A stretch of DNA of 43,557 bases from the NCBI GenBank assembly GCA_947624915.1, contig CANQMF010000005.1, positions 1 through 43,557 on the forward strand. The letters are read 5' to 3'. This document shows, piece by piece, positions 15,889-25,038 of the stretch (within the stretch, counting starts at the first letter, position 1; each line of letters starts with the position of its first letter). The notes beneath the pieces were generated by a model, which searched no databases, was not told the DNA's origin, and worked only from the letters and a program-made list of their open reading frames with translations. The position numbers and the translations under genes are program-made. This DNA comes from an uncultured Bacilli bacterium. GTDB taxonomy: Bacteria; Bacillota_I; Bacilli_A; RF39; UBA660.

Positions 15889-16152
15889 ATGCCAAATATG
15901 AAAAATGCTGAAAAAAGAGTTTTAGTAAATATTAAAAAAGAAGAAAATAACAATAGATATGAAGCTACAATGAAAAATGCTATTAAAAAGGTTGAGAAAG
16001 CCGTTGCTAAAAAGAACAAAGAAGAAGCACAAGAAAATTTGAAAGTCGCTATTAAAAGTATTGATAAAGCAGCTAAAAATGGTGTAACTAGCAAGAACAC
16101 TTGTGCAAGAAATAAATCTCGTTTAACAAAAAAAGTTAACGAAATGGAGTAA
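15889..16152 (+). CDS. rpsT: 30S ribosomal protein bS20
   Basis: Small basic 87-residue protein that binds 16S rRNA. The N-terminal MPNMKNAEKRVLVN and the RNKSRLTKKVN near the C-terminus fit bS20, and Lys is very abundant. The start is the ATG at 15889, not an in-frame TTG at 15874, because GGAGGTG (15877-15883) is just upstream of that ATG. It is monocistronic, with an extended -10 promoter and a terminator whose stem includes the stop codon. Divergent from gpr, a conserved neighbourhood in spore-forming Bacilli. Confidence 0.97.
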   Translation: MPNMKNAEKRVLVNIKKEENNNRYEATMKNAIKKVEKAVAKKNKEEAQENLKVAIKSIDKAAKNGVTSKNTCARNKSRLTKKVNEME

Positions 16153-16168
16153 AATACTCCTTTTTTTT
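16146..16168 (+). terminator. rpsT terminator
   Basis: A 6-bp stem (16146-16151 with 16155-16160) with a 3-base loop and eight T. The left arm contains the start of the rpsT stop codon. Confidence 0.9.
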
Positions 16169-16203
16169 AACTATATATGGTACAATTAAAGTGGTGATAA
16201 TAA

Positions 16204-17169
16204 ATGAAGCGTAAAAGAAATCTGTTGAAACTTATCATTAATTTAATCTTTTTTGCTTTAATTATTTTAATTGTAGTTTATAACGAACGAATATCAACTT
16301 TTATTATCGATAATTATATTTATAACAAAAAGGCAACAATGGAAATTGAACCAAATCAATATTCATTAAATTATAACTATGAAGCTGTTCAAATAACAAA
16401 AGATTATATAGCTAAGGACTACCAACATTTGTTAAATATTATGTATACTATATTGGATAGTGGTATGGATGAATTTTATTTCTATTGTGACGAAAATTAT
16501 AAGAGTTGTTTAAATGATATTGATACGTTAATTCCATCAGTTAAAGATGAATCAAACTATGATGTTTTAGCTGATATTAATAATTTAGTTCATCCATATA
16601 ATTCATATCAAAAACTAACTGTAGTTATGAACAATTATGGAAAGATTACTATCAAAGTAACAAAACAATATAACGAGGAACAAATAAAATATATTAATAG
16701 TGAAATAGACAAAATTGAAAAAGCTAATATTAAAGGATCTTTAGACATTAGTGATAAAATTAAAACATTCCATGACTACATTATTAATACAACTGTGTAT
16801 GATAAAGATCGTGCTAATAACATGAATAGCGAAGAGTATAAAAAAAGTGAAAGTCATACGGCTATTGGTCTTTTAAAAAATCATATTGCTTTATGTGGTG
16901 GCTATAGTGATATTATGTCCATCTATCTATCTAAATTAGGTATTCAAAATATTCGTATATCGGCTGATAAACATGTTTGGAATCTTGTTTATTTAAACAA
17001 TAAATGGTTACATTTAGACGCTACATGGGACGACCCTGTTACAAATACGGGTTCTCAAATATTAATACATGATTACTTTTTAATAGACACTAACACTTTA
17101 TTAAAGACAGATAGTCATGAACATAATTATAATCAAAATTTTTATAAAGAAGCCAAAATTGTTTCTTAA
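16204..17169 (+). CDS. Transglutaminase-like domain protein, membrane-anchored
   Basis: A 321-residue protein with one N-terminal hydrophobic helix (about 8-25) after a basic start, so it is probably anchored with the rest outside. The C-terminal half holds a transglutaminase/protease-like core: the Cys in HIALCGGYSDIM, the His in DKHVWNLVYLN and the Asp in HLDATWDDP form the Cys-His-Asp triad. The middle region (about 60-190) is polar and unassigned. Such bacterial proteins are often cysteine proteases or peptidoglycan- or peptide-modifying enzymes; the substrate is unknown. Weak Shine-Dalgarno GTGGTGA. Preceded by an extended -10 (TGGTACAAT, 16178-16186) and followed by a strong hairpin. 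Confidence 0.85.
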   Translation: MKRKRNLLKLIINLIFFALIILIVVYNERISTFIIDNYIYNKKATMEIEPNQYSLNYNYEAVQITKDYIAKDYQHLLNIMYTILDSGMDEFYFYCDENYKSCLNDIDTLIPSVKDESNYDVLADINNLVHPYNSYQKLTVVMNNYGKITIKVTKQYNEEQIKYINSEIDKIEKANIKGSLDISDKIKTFHDYIINTTVYDKDRANNMNSEEYKKSESHTAIGLLKNHIALCGGYSDIMSIYLSKLGIQNIRISADKHVWNLVYLNNKWLHLDATWDDPVTNTGSQILIHDYFLIDTNTLLKTDSHEHNYNQNFYKEAKIVS

Positions 17170-17177
17170 TAATTATT

Positions 17178-17217
17178 AAAAGGATGAATTTAGACAGCCG
17201 TCTAAATTCATCCTTTT
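17178..17217. terminator. Perfect 18-bp bidirectional hairpin
   Basis: Bases 17178-17195 pair perfectly with 17200-17217 around a 4-base AGCC loop. T-rich flanks occur on both strands, so it can end the transglutaminase gene and the rimP-rbfA operon from opposite sides. The 67 bases between it and rbfA show nothing else. Confidence 0.9.
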
Positions 17218-17284
17218 ATCAATCAGTCATTATAACATACGAACATTTAATCAGCCACACCAAAGATAACAATGATACTAGGCT

Positions 17285-17632
17285 TTATAAATTATCTTCC
17301 CTATGTATTTCCTTTATTTTATTTTCTATTTTTTTTCCATATTCAATTGATTCATCAAAAATAAACTCTAATTTTGGCATATGCCTAACTTCAATACGAT
17401 TAGCTAGCTCTTTTCTAATAAAACCACTAGCATTATTTAAAGCTTTGATTATATTTTCTTTTTTAGAATCGTCGAGACAAGTAACATATACTTTGGCAAA
17501 ACTTAAATCTGAAGTAGTTTTAACAGCTGTAACAGTGACAAATTTAATATCATTATCTTTTATTTCCGTTTCTAAAATCAAACTTATTTCTCGTAAAATA
17601 ACATTATTTAAACGATCAATTTTAATACTCAT
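17285..17632 (-). CDS. rbfA: Ribosome-binding factor A
   Basis: A KH-type protein of 115 residues that helps mature the 30S subunit, binding near 16S helix 1. The N-terminus RLNNVILREISLIL and the central VTAVKTTSDLSFAKVYVT block fit RbfA, as does RIEVRHMPKLEFIFDESIEYG at the C-terminal end. Last gene of the rimP-nusA-rnpM-infB-rbfA operon, 16 bases after infB. AGGTGAAAT precedes the ATG. Confidence 0.95.
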   Translation of the reverse strand: MSIKIDRLNNVILREISLILETEIKDNDIKFVTVTAVKTTSDLSFAKVYVTCLDDSKKENIIKALNNASGFIRKELANRIEVRHMPKLEFIFDESIEYGKKIENKIKEIHREDNL

Positions 17633-17648
17633 ATTTCACCTGCTTATG

Positions 17649-19760
17649 TTACTTTCTTTCTTTTTCAACCATTTCATAACTTTCAATGATATCTCCTTCT
17701 TTAATATCATTAAAGTTTTCAATAGTAATACCACATTCTAAACCTTTTTTTACTTCTTTAACCGCATCTTTCTCTCTTTGGATAGAGCCAATTCGACCAT
17801 CATAAATAACAGCACTATCACGAATAACACGAGCTTGAGCATTATTCTTAATAATACCTTCGGTGACATAAGAACCAGCAATGGTTCCAACTTTTGAAAA
17901 TTTAAATAGTTGTCTTACCTCTGCTTCTCCTAACACTTTTTCTTCATATTCAGGATCTAACATACCTTTCATTGCTGCTTCCATATCTTCAACAGCTTTA
18001 TAAATAATATCATATAATCTTATTTCAACACCTTGATCTTTAGCATACTCTTTAATAGTATTATTTGGCCTAATATTAAATCCAATTATAATAGCATCAC
18101 TAGCACTAGCTAAGACAATATCACTTTCGGTAATAGCACCAACACTACTTCTAATAACTTTAACACGTACGCCATCAATCTCTATTTTTTCTAATGAAGA
18201 TTTTACTGCTTCAGCGCTTCCATTAACGTCAGCCTTAACAACGACATTAACCTCTTTAACACCATCTTGTATTTTAGCAAATACATCCTCTAATGTTAAG
18301 CTACTAGCTTTATTTTGCGTTAGCCTCTCCTCTTCTTCACGAGCCTCACCAATGTTACGAGCTTGTTTTTCTGATTCAAAAGCCATAAATTTATCTCCAG
18401 CTTTTGGTGTCTTATTTAAACCAGTAATTTCTACCGGTTGTGATGGATAAGCACTAGTTATCTCTTCACCTTTATCATTTCTTAAAGTTCTAACTTTACC
18501 ATAAGAACTTCCTACAACAATCGGATCTCCTATTCTCAATGTACCGTTTTGAATTAACAACGTTACGATTGGTCCTACATGTTTATCTAAAGTTGCTTCT
18601 ACAACACTTCCACTAGCATATCGATTTGGATTTGCTTTATATTCTTCCATTTCTGCAACAAGTAAAATATTTTCTAATAAATTATCAATGCCCGTTCCAT
18701 CTTTAGCCGATATATTAGTAAAAATAGTATCTCCACCCCAAGAATCAGGTGTCAAACCGTATTCAGCTAATTCTGTCATAACCTTTTCTATATTAGCTCC
18801 AGGTTTATCAATTTTATTAATAGCTACTAAAATTGGTACACCAGCTGCTTTTGCATGATCAATAGCTTCCTTTGTCTGTGGCATAACACCATCATCAGCA
18901 GCAACAATAATAATAACTATATCTGTTATACTCGCTCCACGTGCACGCATTTCGGTAAACGCTGCATGCCCCGGTGTATCAATAAAAGTTATTGTTTCCC
19001 CTTTATATTCGACTTGATAAGCACTAATAGCTTGGGTAATTCCTCCAGCTTCACCAAGCGCTACATTCGTTTTACGAATAGTGTCAAGTAACGTAGTCTT
19101 TCCATGATCAACATGACCCATAATTGTAACAACTGGTGGTCTTTTAACTAAATCTTCATCCTTATCAACAATCACAAATTCTTCAAACTTAGTTTCATCT
19201 CTTTTTTCTGCCCGTTTTAATTCTTTGCCATATTCAATTACTAATAGTGATGCATTATCAAAATCAATAACATTATTAATTGTTGCTAACGTCCCTAATG
19301 AAAATAACTTCTTAATTAATTCAGCTGCTTCTACTCCAAGTTCTTTTGCTAAATTACCAATTGTCATTCCATCTTTATAAATAATGTCATTTTTATTACT
19401 TTCTACTGGTGCATTACTGATTAGTTTCTCTTTACTTTTGTACATTTCTTTTTTCTTTTTAGCTAGTTCTTTTTTAAAAGTCTTATTTGTTTTTGGTGAA
19501 ATATTTTTCTTTGCTTTGCCACCATTAACAAGATCATCGATCTTATTCTTTTCTTTTTCAATAATTTCATCTTCAATCTCATCAATAATGTCCTCATCAT
19601 CATAAGACTCATTAGCAATTACATTATCTAATTCTGTAATAGCGTCTTCATCTAGCATATCTTCTTCAGTTATTACATTGATATTAAGTTCATGACATTT
19701 TTTTAGTATCTCATCTACGGTCTTATCAACATCTAATGCATATTCTAATACACTCATCAT
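17649..19760 (-). CDS. infB: Translation initiation factor IF-2
   Basis: GTPase that brings initiator tRNA to the 30S subunit. A short charged N-terminal region (1-120, Asp/Glu- then Lys-rich) precedes the IF2N domain ([12 protein letters not shown]), then the G domain: [28 protein letters not shown] and NKIDKP. Domains II, III and IV follow, with [11 protein letters not shown] near the end. I start it at the ATG at 19760, which has AAGGTG 7 bases upstream; a GTG at 19766 lies too close to that Shine-Dalgarno. At 703 residues it is on the short side for the family because the N-terminal linker is short. The ylxQ gene that usually precedes infB in Bacillus is absent. Confidence 0.97.
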   Translation of the reverse strand: MMSVLEYALDVDKTVDEILKKCHELNINVITEEDMLDEDAITELDNVIANESYDDEDIIDEIEDEIIEKEKNKIDDLVNGGKAKKNISPKTNKTFKKELAKKKKEMYKSKEKLISNAPVESNKNDIIYKDGMTIGNLAKELGVEAAELIKKLFSLGTLATINNVIDFDNASLLVIEYGKELKRAEKRDETKFEEFVIVDKDEDLVKRPPVVTIMGHVDHGKTTLLDTIRKTNVALGEAGGITQAISAYQVEYKGETITFIDTPGHAAFTEMRARGASITDIVIIIVAADDGVMPQTKEAIDHAKAAGVPILVAINKIDKPGANIEKVMTELAEYGLTPDSWGGDTIFTNISAKDGTGIDNLLENILLVAEMEEYKANPNRYASGSVVEATLDKHVGPIVTLLIQNGTLRIGDPIVVGSSYGKVRTLRNDKGEEITSAYPSQPVEITGLNKTPKAGDKFMAFESEKQARNIGEAREEEERLTQNKASSLTLEDVFAKIQDGVKEVNVVVKADVNGSAEAVKSSLEKIEIDGVRVKVIRSSVGAITESDIVLASASDAIIIGFNIRPNNTIKEYAKDQGVEIRLYDIIYKAVEDMEAAMKGMLDPEYEEKVLGEAEVRQLFKFSKVGTIAGSYVTEGIIKNNAQARVIRDSAVIYDGRIGSIQREKDAVKEVKKGLECGITIENFNDIKEGDIIESYEMVEKERK

Positions 19761-19781
19761 GTGCACGCACCTTCTTTCTAA

Positions 19782-20039
19782 TTAACACATTTTTTCTAAT
19801 TTATCATATATTTCCTCATCAATACTTGTTTCTAAATTACGCTCTAAAATCTTACTAATTCTAGCTTTTTTGATTACTTCAAGATCTTTTTTTACATAGG
19901 CTCCACGCCCATTAACCTTTCCTGTTTCATCAATAGTAACAACTCCACCTGGCATCCTAACGACACGTATTAATTCTTGTTTAGGTAATCTTTCTTTAGT
20001 TATAACACATGTTCGCATCGGTATTTTTCGTATTTTCAT
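19782..20039 (-). CDS. rnpM: RNase P modulator RnpM (YlxR)
   Basis: An 85-residue member of the YlxR family, reported in Bacillus to bind and modulate RNase P RNA. The signature elements are MRTCVITKERLPKQELIRVVR at the start, split by VDETGK-like VTIDETGKVNGRGAYV with the conserved GRGAY. It sits between nusA and infB in the standard order. AGGTGATAAT precedes the ATG. The short C-terminal helix ends in Cys-stop. Confidence 0.92.
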   Translation of the reverse strand: MKIRKIPMRTCVITKERLPKQELIRVVRMPGGVVTIDETGKVNGRGAYVKKDLEVIKKARISKILERNLETSIDEEIYDKLEKMC

Positions 20040-20047
20040 ATTATCAC

Positions 20048-21238
20048 CTACTCTAAAATATTAATACCTGCTTCTTTTACTTGTTCAACTGTTTTAACAT
20101 CTAATTTATAGTGTGTCAAACGAGATGCTAAGCGAACATTTAAACCTTTTTTACCTATAGCTAAAGATAAATTATCTTGATCCACAACAACTAAGGCTTC
20201 TTTATTTTTCTCATCAATAATAAATACACGAACTTTTTGTGCCGGACTTAATGCATTGGCAATAAACTCCTCTTGTGATTTACTATAGGCCACAATATCT
20301 ATTTTTTCACCATTTAATTCTTTGATAATAGCATTAATCCTTGAACCTCTTTCACCAATACAAGCCCCAATAGGGTCAACATTACTATTTTCAGAATAAA
20401 CAGCAATTTTCGTTCTATTACCAGCCTCACGTGCAATACTATAAATAAGAACAATTCCCTCATTGATTTCTGGTATTTCTAATTCAAATAAACGTTTAAC
20501 AAATCCAAAATGTTTCCTTGTAAGTAATATTAGAGCTCCTTTTGAATTAATACTTACCTTATTAATATAAGTCTTTATATTAGACCCCATCTTTATATGT
20601 TCCCCAGGTATTATCTCACTTTTAGGTAATAATCCTTGTGTCTTCCCTAAATTAATAAAGTAATTATTTTCATCTTCCATTTCAACAATACCACTGATCA
20701 TTTCATTTTCTTTCTCTTCAAATTCCTGAGCTATATTATTACGTTCAGCTTCACGAATCTTTTGAACAATTACTTGCTTAGCTGTCGCAGCCGCTACCCG
20801 TCCAAAGTCACGAGGCGTTACTTCTTCCTCAATCGTCTCTCCTACTTGAATATCTGGATCGATCTTTCTTGCATCTTCTAAAGTAATATGAATACGTTCA
20901 TCATAAATAAATGGCTGATAATGTTCTTCTTCTTCCTTATAATCTTCTATTTCCATATTTTCTAATTCAGCAAAAGATGTAATTCCATCTAAAGAATCAT
21001 CATCATTTTCATCCAAGGATACTCTATGCTCCTTATCTAGAACAACTGTTCTAAATGAATAAACTTTAATATCTCCTGTTTCACTATTTATATTAACACG
21101 TACATTAGATAATGAATGATAATTTTTCTTATAAGCGCTAGTTAAAGCTAATGTCATCGCATCAATAACATAATCAACAGGAATATCTTTCTCAGCTACT
21201 AATAAATCAAGTGCTTTTTTAAACTCTTTACTGTCCAT
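20048..21238 (-). CDS. nusA: Transcription elongation/termination factor NusA
   Basis: Binds RNA polymerase and RNA, modulating pausing, intrinsic termination and antitermination. Domains run N-terminal polymerase-binding domain (1-125), S1 (about 135-205, SGIVEMEDENNYFINLG), KH1 (about 230-300, PIGACIGERGSRINAI) and KH2 (about 305-375, LAIGKKGLNVRLASRLT). At 396 residues it is slightly longer than Bacillus NusA, from an acidic insertion near 75-110. There is no C-terminal acidic repeat, as is usual in Firmicutes. It starts one base after the rimP stop, so translation is coupled. Confidence 0.97.
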   Translation of the reverse strand: MDSKEFKKALDLLVAEKDIPVDYVIDAMTLALTSAYKKNYHSLSNVRVNINSETGDIKVYSFRTVVLDKEHRVSLDENDDDSLDGITSFAELENMEIEDYKEEEEHYQPFIYDERIHITLEDARKIDPDIQVGETIEEEVTPRDFGRVAAATAKQVIVQKIREAERNNIAQEFEEKENEMISGIVEMEDENNYFINLGKTQGLLPKSEIIPGEHIKMGSNIKTYINKVSINSKGALILLTRKHFGFVKRLFELEIPEINEGIVLIYSIAREAGNRTKIAVYSENSNVDPIGACIGERGSRINAIIKELNGEKIDIVAYSKSQEEFIANALSPAQKVRVFIIDEKNKEALVVVDQDNLSLAIGKKGLNVRLASRLTHYKLDVKTVEQVKEAGINILE

Positions 21239-21239
21239 T

Positions 21240-21494
21240 TTATTCTACTCCCTTCTCTTTTGAACATACATCTAAAATATATGATTCATTAATTAAATCT
21301 ATATCATCAAGAATTGGATTAATAATATTACTAACATTAACGCAATCTTCAACATCAATAATACCATTTTTAGTAATAATAACTCTTAAAAAATTATTAC
21401 CATCTTCATTGACATATATAACATTATCAATAAAATATCCTGCTTTTTCAATAGGTTCCTTAATAACTTTAGTTATTTCCTCAACTATATTCAT
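21240..21494 (-). CDS. rimP: Ribosome maturation factor RimP, C-terminally truncated
   Basis: RimP assists 30S assembly. This 84-residue protein covers only the N-terminal alpha/beta domain (VNEDGNNFLRVII, then DVEDCVNVSNIINPILDD, ending near SYILDVCSKEKG). The usual SPG motif after LEVSS and the whole C-terminal SH3-like domain, which would bring it to about 150 residues, are missing. nusA follows after one base, so there is no room for a displaced second half. The loss is therefore a clean truncation, not an internal frameshift. It is first in the operon and has GGAGGGTG before the ATG. Confidence 0.85.
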   Translation of the reverse strand: MNIVEEITKVIKEPIEKAGYFIDNVIYVNEDGNNFLRVIITKNGIIDVEDCVNVSNIINPILDDIDLINESYILDVCSKEKGVE

Positions 21495-21514
21495 ACACCC
21501 TCCAAATAAATGTT

Positions 21515-21537
21515 AAAGAGTGGAAAATCCACTCTTT
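21515..21537 (-). promoter_or_regulatory. Hairpin in the rimP operon leader
   Basis: A perfect 10-bp stem (21515-21524 with 21528-21537) lies about 12-35 bases upstream of the rimP Shine-Dalgarno, in the leader. No long T-run follows, so a structural or translational role is more likely than termination. Confidence 0.5.
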
Positions 21538-21554
21538 GCTTAACAACTGAACAT

Positions 21555-21563
21555 ATTATATCA
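21555..21563 (-). promoter_or_regulatory. Promoter of the rimP-rbfA operon (extended -10)
   Basis: Minus-strand TGATATAAT. The -35 candidate CTGTTA at 18 bases is poor. Confidence 0.55.
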
Positions 21564-21610
21564 TGTTTTTTTTTATTTTAACAGTTTTTTATAATTTTTT
21601 CTATTTTTTT

Positions 21611-21619
21611 TGGTATACT
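21611..21619 (+). promoter_or_regulatory. Extended -10 promoter of CPBP protease
   Basis: TGGTATACT, about 23 bases before the ATG, with no clear -35. Confidence 0.5.
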
Positions 21620-21641
21620 TAATAGTAATGGAAGTGGTAAT

Positions 21642-22346
21642 ATGAATCAAAGAAAAAATGATATATTGCAAGGTACACTAGCTTTTTTAATATATTTTTT
21701 ATTGAGTAGCATTCCTATTGGTAATTTTTTTAATGTTTTAAATGTGGATAATACCTTATTAGAAAATGTTCATTTTATTTTTATAGTTAATATAATCCAT
21801 GAACTAATTACTCTAATTATTATACTTTTCATTATGCGTAAAACTTTTATGAAATGTTTCAATGATTTTCGACATAATACTAAATATTATTTAAGTAATT
21901 ATATTAAATATTGGTTTATCGCCTTAGGTCTAATGTATTTATCTAATTTTATTATTATTTTCATTAATAACGGTATTGCTGCCAATGAACAAAGTGTTAG
22001 AAACCTTTTTGAAGCCAATCCTATTGGTACCTTTATTTTAGCTGGATTAATCGCACCTATATTAGAAGAAAGTATTTTCAGATTATCACTTTATAAAATA
22101 ATTGGTACAAAAAAGTATAATAAATATATATTTATCATACTATCAGGATTATTGTTTGGTTTAATGCATATTATTGGGACCAATCCTACCTTATTAGACT
22201 GGTTATATATAATTCCTTACAGTATACCCGGCTGTGTCTTTGCTTATACTTTAGTAAAATCAGATAATATTTGTGTTCCAATCAGTCTTCATGCTATCCA
22301 TAACATCTTTGCACTAGTATTACAAGCAATTTTAATGTTTTCCTAG
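21642..22346 (+). CDS. CPBP-family intramembrane metalloprotease
   Basis: A 234-residue polytopic membrane protein (about six hydrophobic segments) of the CPBP/Abi family. The catalytic motifs are in the C-terminal half: EExxxR in ILEESIFRLSLY near residue 146, FxxxH in FGLMHI near 176 and HAIHNIF near 221. Relatives process membrane proteins or bacteriocin-related peptides; no bacteriocin gene is nearby, so its target is unknown. Monocistronic plus-strand gene converging with miaA, with 5 bases between stops and no visible hairpin. Confidence 0.88.
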   Translation: MNQRKNDILQGTLAFLIYFLLSSIPIGNFFNVLNVDNTLLENVHFIFIVNIIHELITLIIILFIMRKTFMKCFNDFRHNTKYYLSNYIKYWFIALGLMYLSNFIIIFINNGIAANEQSVRNLFEANPIGTFILAGLIAPILEESIFRLSLYKIIGTKKYNKYIFIILSGLLFGLMHIIGTNPTLLDWLYIIPYSIPGCVFAYTLVKSDNICVPISLHAIHNIFALVLQAILMFS

Positions 22347-22351
22347 AAAAA

Positions 22352-23227
22352 TCATTTTAGCTCATTTATATATTCATAAACACGATTAATTGTCTGATTA
22401 AAATCATTAAAATTAACTTCAAACCAAATAATAGGTAATTGATGATTAAACCAAGTATATTGTCTTTTAGCATACCTTCGACTACGCTGTTTAATCAAGT
22501 TCAAAGCTTCATCTAGTGTTATATTCCCGTCAAAATAACTAAATAGTTCTTTATAACAAATAGGAGTTGTAATAGCCTTTGATCTAATCCCTAGTTTATA
22601 AAAAGTTTTAGCTTCCTCCAGTAATCCTTGCTGAACCATTAAATCGACACGTTTATTAATACGTTCATACAATAACTCCCTTTGTGTAGTTAAACCAATA
22701 AAAAGCGTATCATATAACAATATATTATCTTTATCATGATTAAAAACACTATTGTTTTTTATTTTAGTAAGAGCTCTTTCAATTCTCCTACGATTATGAG
22801 GATGAATATTGGTATATGGATCTAATTTAATAAGTTCTTTATATAAAGTATCAACATCAAAATTTTGATAATCATAAGTATTTTGCTCATTTAAAAAAGT
22901 ATAATTATATAGAGCAGCCTTAATATATAAACCACTACCACCTACTAAAATAGGTGTTTTTCCTTTCTTTATTATCTCATTAATACATAGTCTTGCATCT
23001 CTTTGATATTCATAAACAGTATAATTTTCAGTTACATCACATATATCAAATAAATGATGTGGTACACCTTCTTTTTCTTCTTCGGTTATTTTAGACGTTC
23101 CTATATTCATGTTCCTATACACTTGCGTACTATCAGCGTTTATAATCTCACCATTCAATAATTTAGCAAGACACACACTAAGTTTTGTTTTACCAACAGC
23201 TGTTGGCCCTGTAATAACAATGACCAT
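22352..23227 (-). CDS. miaA: tRNA dimethylallyltransferase MiaA
   Basis: Adds a dimethylallyl group to N6 of A37 in tRNAs reading codons that begin with U. The N-terminal P-loop GPTAVGKTKLS, the DSTQVYRNM segment, VGGSGLYIKA and a C-terminal RRYAKRQYTWFNHQ are all characteristic. The 291-residue length is usual for Firmicutes. It follows queA by 11 bases in a tRNA-modification pair. No hfq was found after it. Confidence 0.95.
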   Translation of the reverse strand: MVIVITGPTAVGKTKLSVCLAKLLNGEIINADSTQVYRNMNIGTSKITEEEKEGVPHHLFDICDVTENYTVYEYQRDARLCINEIIKKGKTPILVGGSGLYIKAALYNYTFLNEQNTYDYQNFDVDTLYKELIKLDPYTNIHPHNRRRIERALTKIKNNSVFNHDKDNILLYDTLFIGLTTQRELLYERINKRVDLMVQQGLLEEAKTFYKLGIRSKAITTPICYKELFSYFDGNITLDEALNLIKQRSRRYAKRQYTWFNHQLPIIWFEVNFNDFNQTINRVYEYINELK

Positions 23228-23238
23228 AACAACACCTC

Positions 23239-24261
23239 TTATTTAATAAACATGCTATCACCAAACGAGAAAAAACGATACTTCTCTTTAATAGCTTCTT
23301 TATAAGCATTCATAATATTTTCCTTACCAGCTAACGCACTTACTAACATTATAAGAGTTGACTTTGGTAAATGGAAATTAGTAATTAAACCATCAATAGC
23401 TTTAAATTTAAAACCTGGATATATGAAAATATCAGTTGATCCAGAACACTCTTTAAATTCACCGTATAAATTCATAACAGTTTCTAAAGTACGCGTTGTT
23501 GTAGTACCTACACTAATAATTCTTTTGCCTTCCTTTTTAGCTTTATTTAAGCCATCAGCAACATCTTTTGACATTTGATAAAACTCACTATGCATTTTAT
23601 GCTTAGTAACATCTTCAACATTAACCGGTCTAAATGTTCCAAGTCCAACATGTAAAGTAATGTAGAAAACCTCTACCCCTTTATCTTTTATTTTATTTAA
23701 TAATTCCTTTGTAAAATGTAACCCAGCTGTTGGGGCTGCTGCACTACCTACATTTTTAGCATATACAGTTTGATAACGATCCTTATCTTTTAATTTCTCA
23801 TGTATATAAGGAGGAAGAGGCATTTGTCCTAACTCATCTAATATCTCATATAAAATACCATTATATTGTAACTCAAACAAACGAAGGCCCTCATCTTTTA
23901 CTTCTATACATTTAGCACTTAATTTATCTGAAAAATTGATAACCGTTCCTTGTTTTACTCTTTTAGCAGGTTTAGCTAAACATTCAAAACGATTACCCGT
24001 TAATTCTTTCAACAAAAGTATTTCTATTATTGCATGGGTCTGTTCTTTAACACCAATCAAACGAGCTGGTATAACTTTGGTATCATTTAATACCAACACA
24101 TCATTAGACGTTAATAAATCAACTATATCACAAAAATGTTTATGAGTAATATTACCCGTATCCCGCTCTAATACCAACATACGAGAACTGTCTCTTTTTT
24201 CTAATGGGGTCTGCGCAATTAACTCTTCTGGTAACGCAAAATCAAAATCATCTGTTTTCAT
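23239..24261 (-). CDS. queA: S-adenosylmethionine:tRNA ribosyltransferase-isomerase QueA
   Basis: Transfers the ribosyl part of SAM to preQ1 in tRNA to form epoxyqueuosine. [20 protein letters not shown] at the N-terminus, [24 protein letters not shown] near the middle, [11 protein letters not shown] and [16 protein letters not shown] near the C-terminus are the family blocks. The start is the ATG at 24261 because GAGGTGG is directly upstream; a GTG at 24273 would lie within that region. The protein is then 340 residues, normal for the family. No preQ1 riboswitch was recognised before it. Confidence 0.96.
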   Translation of the reverse strand: MKTDDFDFALPEELIAQTPLEKRDSSRMLVLERDTGNITHKHFCDIVDLLTSNDVLVLNDTKVIPARLIGVKEQTHAIIEILLLKELTGNRFECLAKPAKRVKQGTVINFSDKLSAKCIEVKDEGLRLFELQYNGILYEILDELGQMPLPPYIHEKLKDKDRYQTVYAKNVGSAAAPTAGLHFTKELLNKIKDKGVEVFYITLHVGLGTFRPVNVEDVTKHKMHSEFYQMSKDVADGLNKAKKEGKRIISVGTTTTRTLETVMNLYGEFKECSGSTDIFIYPGFKFKAIDGLITNFHLPKSTLIMLVSALAGKENIMNAYKEAIKEKYRFFSFGDSMFIK

Positions 24262-24280
24262 AAACCACCTCACTACAAAA

Positions 24281-24311
24281 TAAAATTATTTGTTAATAAA
24301 AAACAAATAAT
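24281..24311 (-). terminator. Terminator of the pssA-psd-esterase operon
   Basis: A 10-bp AT-only stem (24285-24294 with 24302-24311) followed on the minus strand by TTTTATTTT. It runs up to the region before queA. Confidence 0.6.
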
Positions 24312-24314
24312 ATT

Positions 24315-25037
24315 TTACCACTTTCTTTCGTGTTCCGCACGATATTTTTTCTTTTGCAAGAAAAGACTAATCTCCGTATTTATCTTACTAACTAATCTAC
24401 CCCTAAAAACATCATGCGTAACACCAGTAATCTGCAATAACCACTTAGGACAAGTCATTGCTTGATATATTTTTGATGAACTTTCATGAGGAACAATAGT
24501 ATCATCAAGTCCCTGAACAATTAAAGTTGGTACCGTTAACATACTAGGATTGGATTGTGATACTTCTACTAATTTAGCAAACTCTTTAACCTGTTCTAAA
24601 GATACCTTTAAAGCTCTCCCAATAACTTCTTTCATCTTGTATTGCTTAATAACATCAAATCCATTTTTCAATGTCTTAGTCAAAATATTCTCCATATCAT
24701 TAGATAAATATTGAAAAGCAGGCGCTACTAAAACCAATTTCTTGACTTCAACATGTTTAATAGCTGCATGAGTCGCTAAAACCCCTCCCATACTATGTCC
24801 GATAATATAAATGCTTTTATATCCGGCCTTTTTTAAATAATTTATCTTATCATCAACGGCTTTAATCCAATCATTATAAGTTACATCACTAGATAGATTA
24901 GTTATATGACCAGGTAGCGTAAAATTATAAACATCAAACTCTAATTTAGTTTGTAAATGAAAAAACAATGGTTCCTCATCATAGGTACCGCCAGCAAAAC
25001 CGTGTATAATTAATACAGCTTTTCGATATACAAACAT
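24315..25037 (-). CDS. Alpha/beta-hydrolase, carboxylesterase or monoacylglycerol lipase type
   Basis: A 240-residue serine hydrolase. The oxyanion-hole LIIHGFAGG is at the N-terminus, the nucleophile Ser is in GHSMGG (near residue 85), the acid is in GLDDTIVPHESS near 195 and the catalytic His in GVTHDVF near 220. The pattern fits Est30/monoacylglycerol-lipase carboxylesterases of Bacilli. The start at 25037 follows AGGAG by 8 bases and lies one base after the psd stop. It is the third gene of a phospholipid operon, which hints at a lipid ester substrate; this is inference. Confidence 0.85.
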   Translation of the reverse strand: MFVYRKAVLIIHGFAGGTYDEEPLFFHLQTKLEFDVYNFTLPGHITNLSSDVTYNDWIKAVDDKINYLKKAGYKSIYIIGHSMGGVLATHAAIKHVEVKKLVLVAPAFQYLSNDMENILTKTLKNGFDVIKQYKMKEVIGRALKVSLEQVKEFAKLVEVSQSNPSMLTVPTLIVQGLDDTIVPHESSSKIYQAMTCPKWLLQITGVTHDVFRGRLVSKINTEISLFLQKKKYRAEHERKW

Positions 25038-25038
25038 T

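Noticed and set aside
17184..17741. A 185-codon open frame on the plus strand across rbfA and the end of infB
   Set aside because: It lies antisense to two certain genes and begins inside a terminator hairpin; no Shine-Dalgarno. AT-rich bias alone makes such frames.
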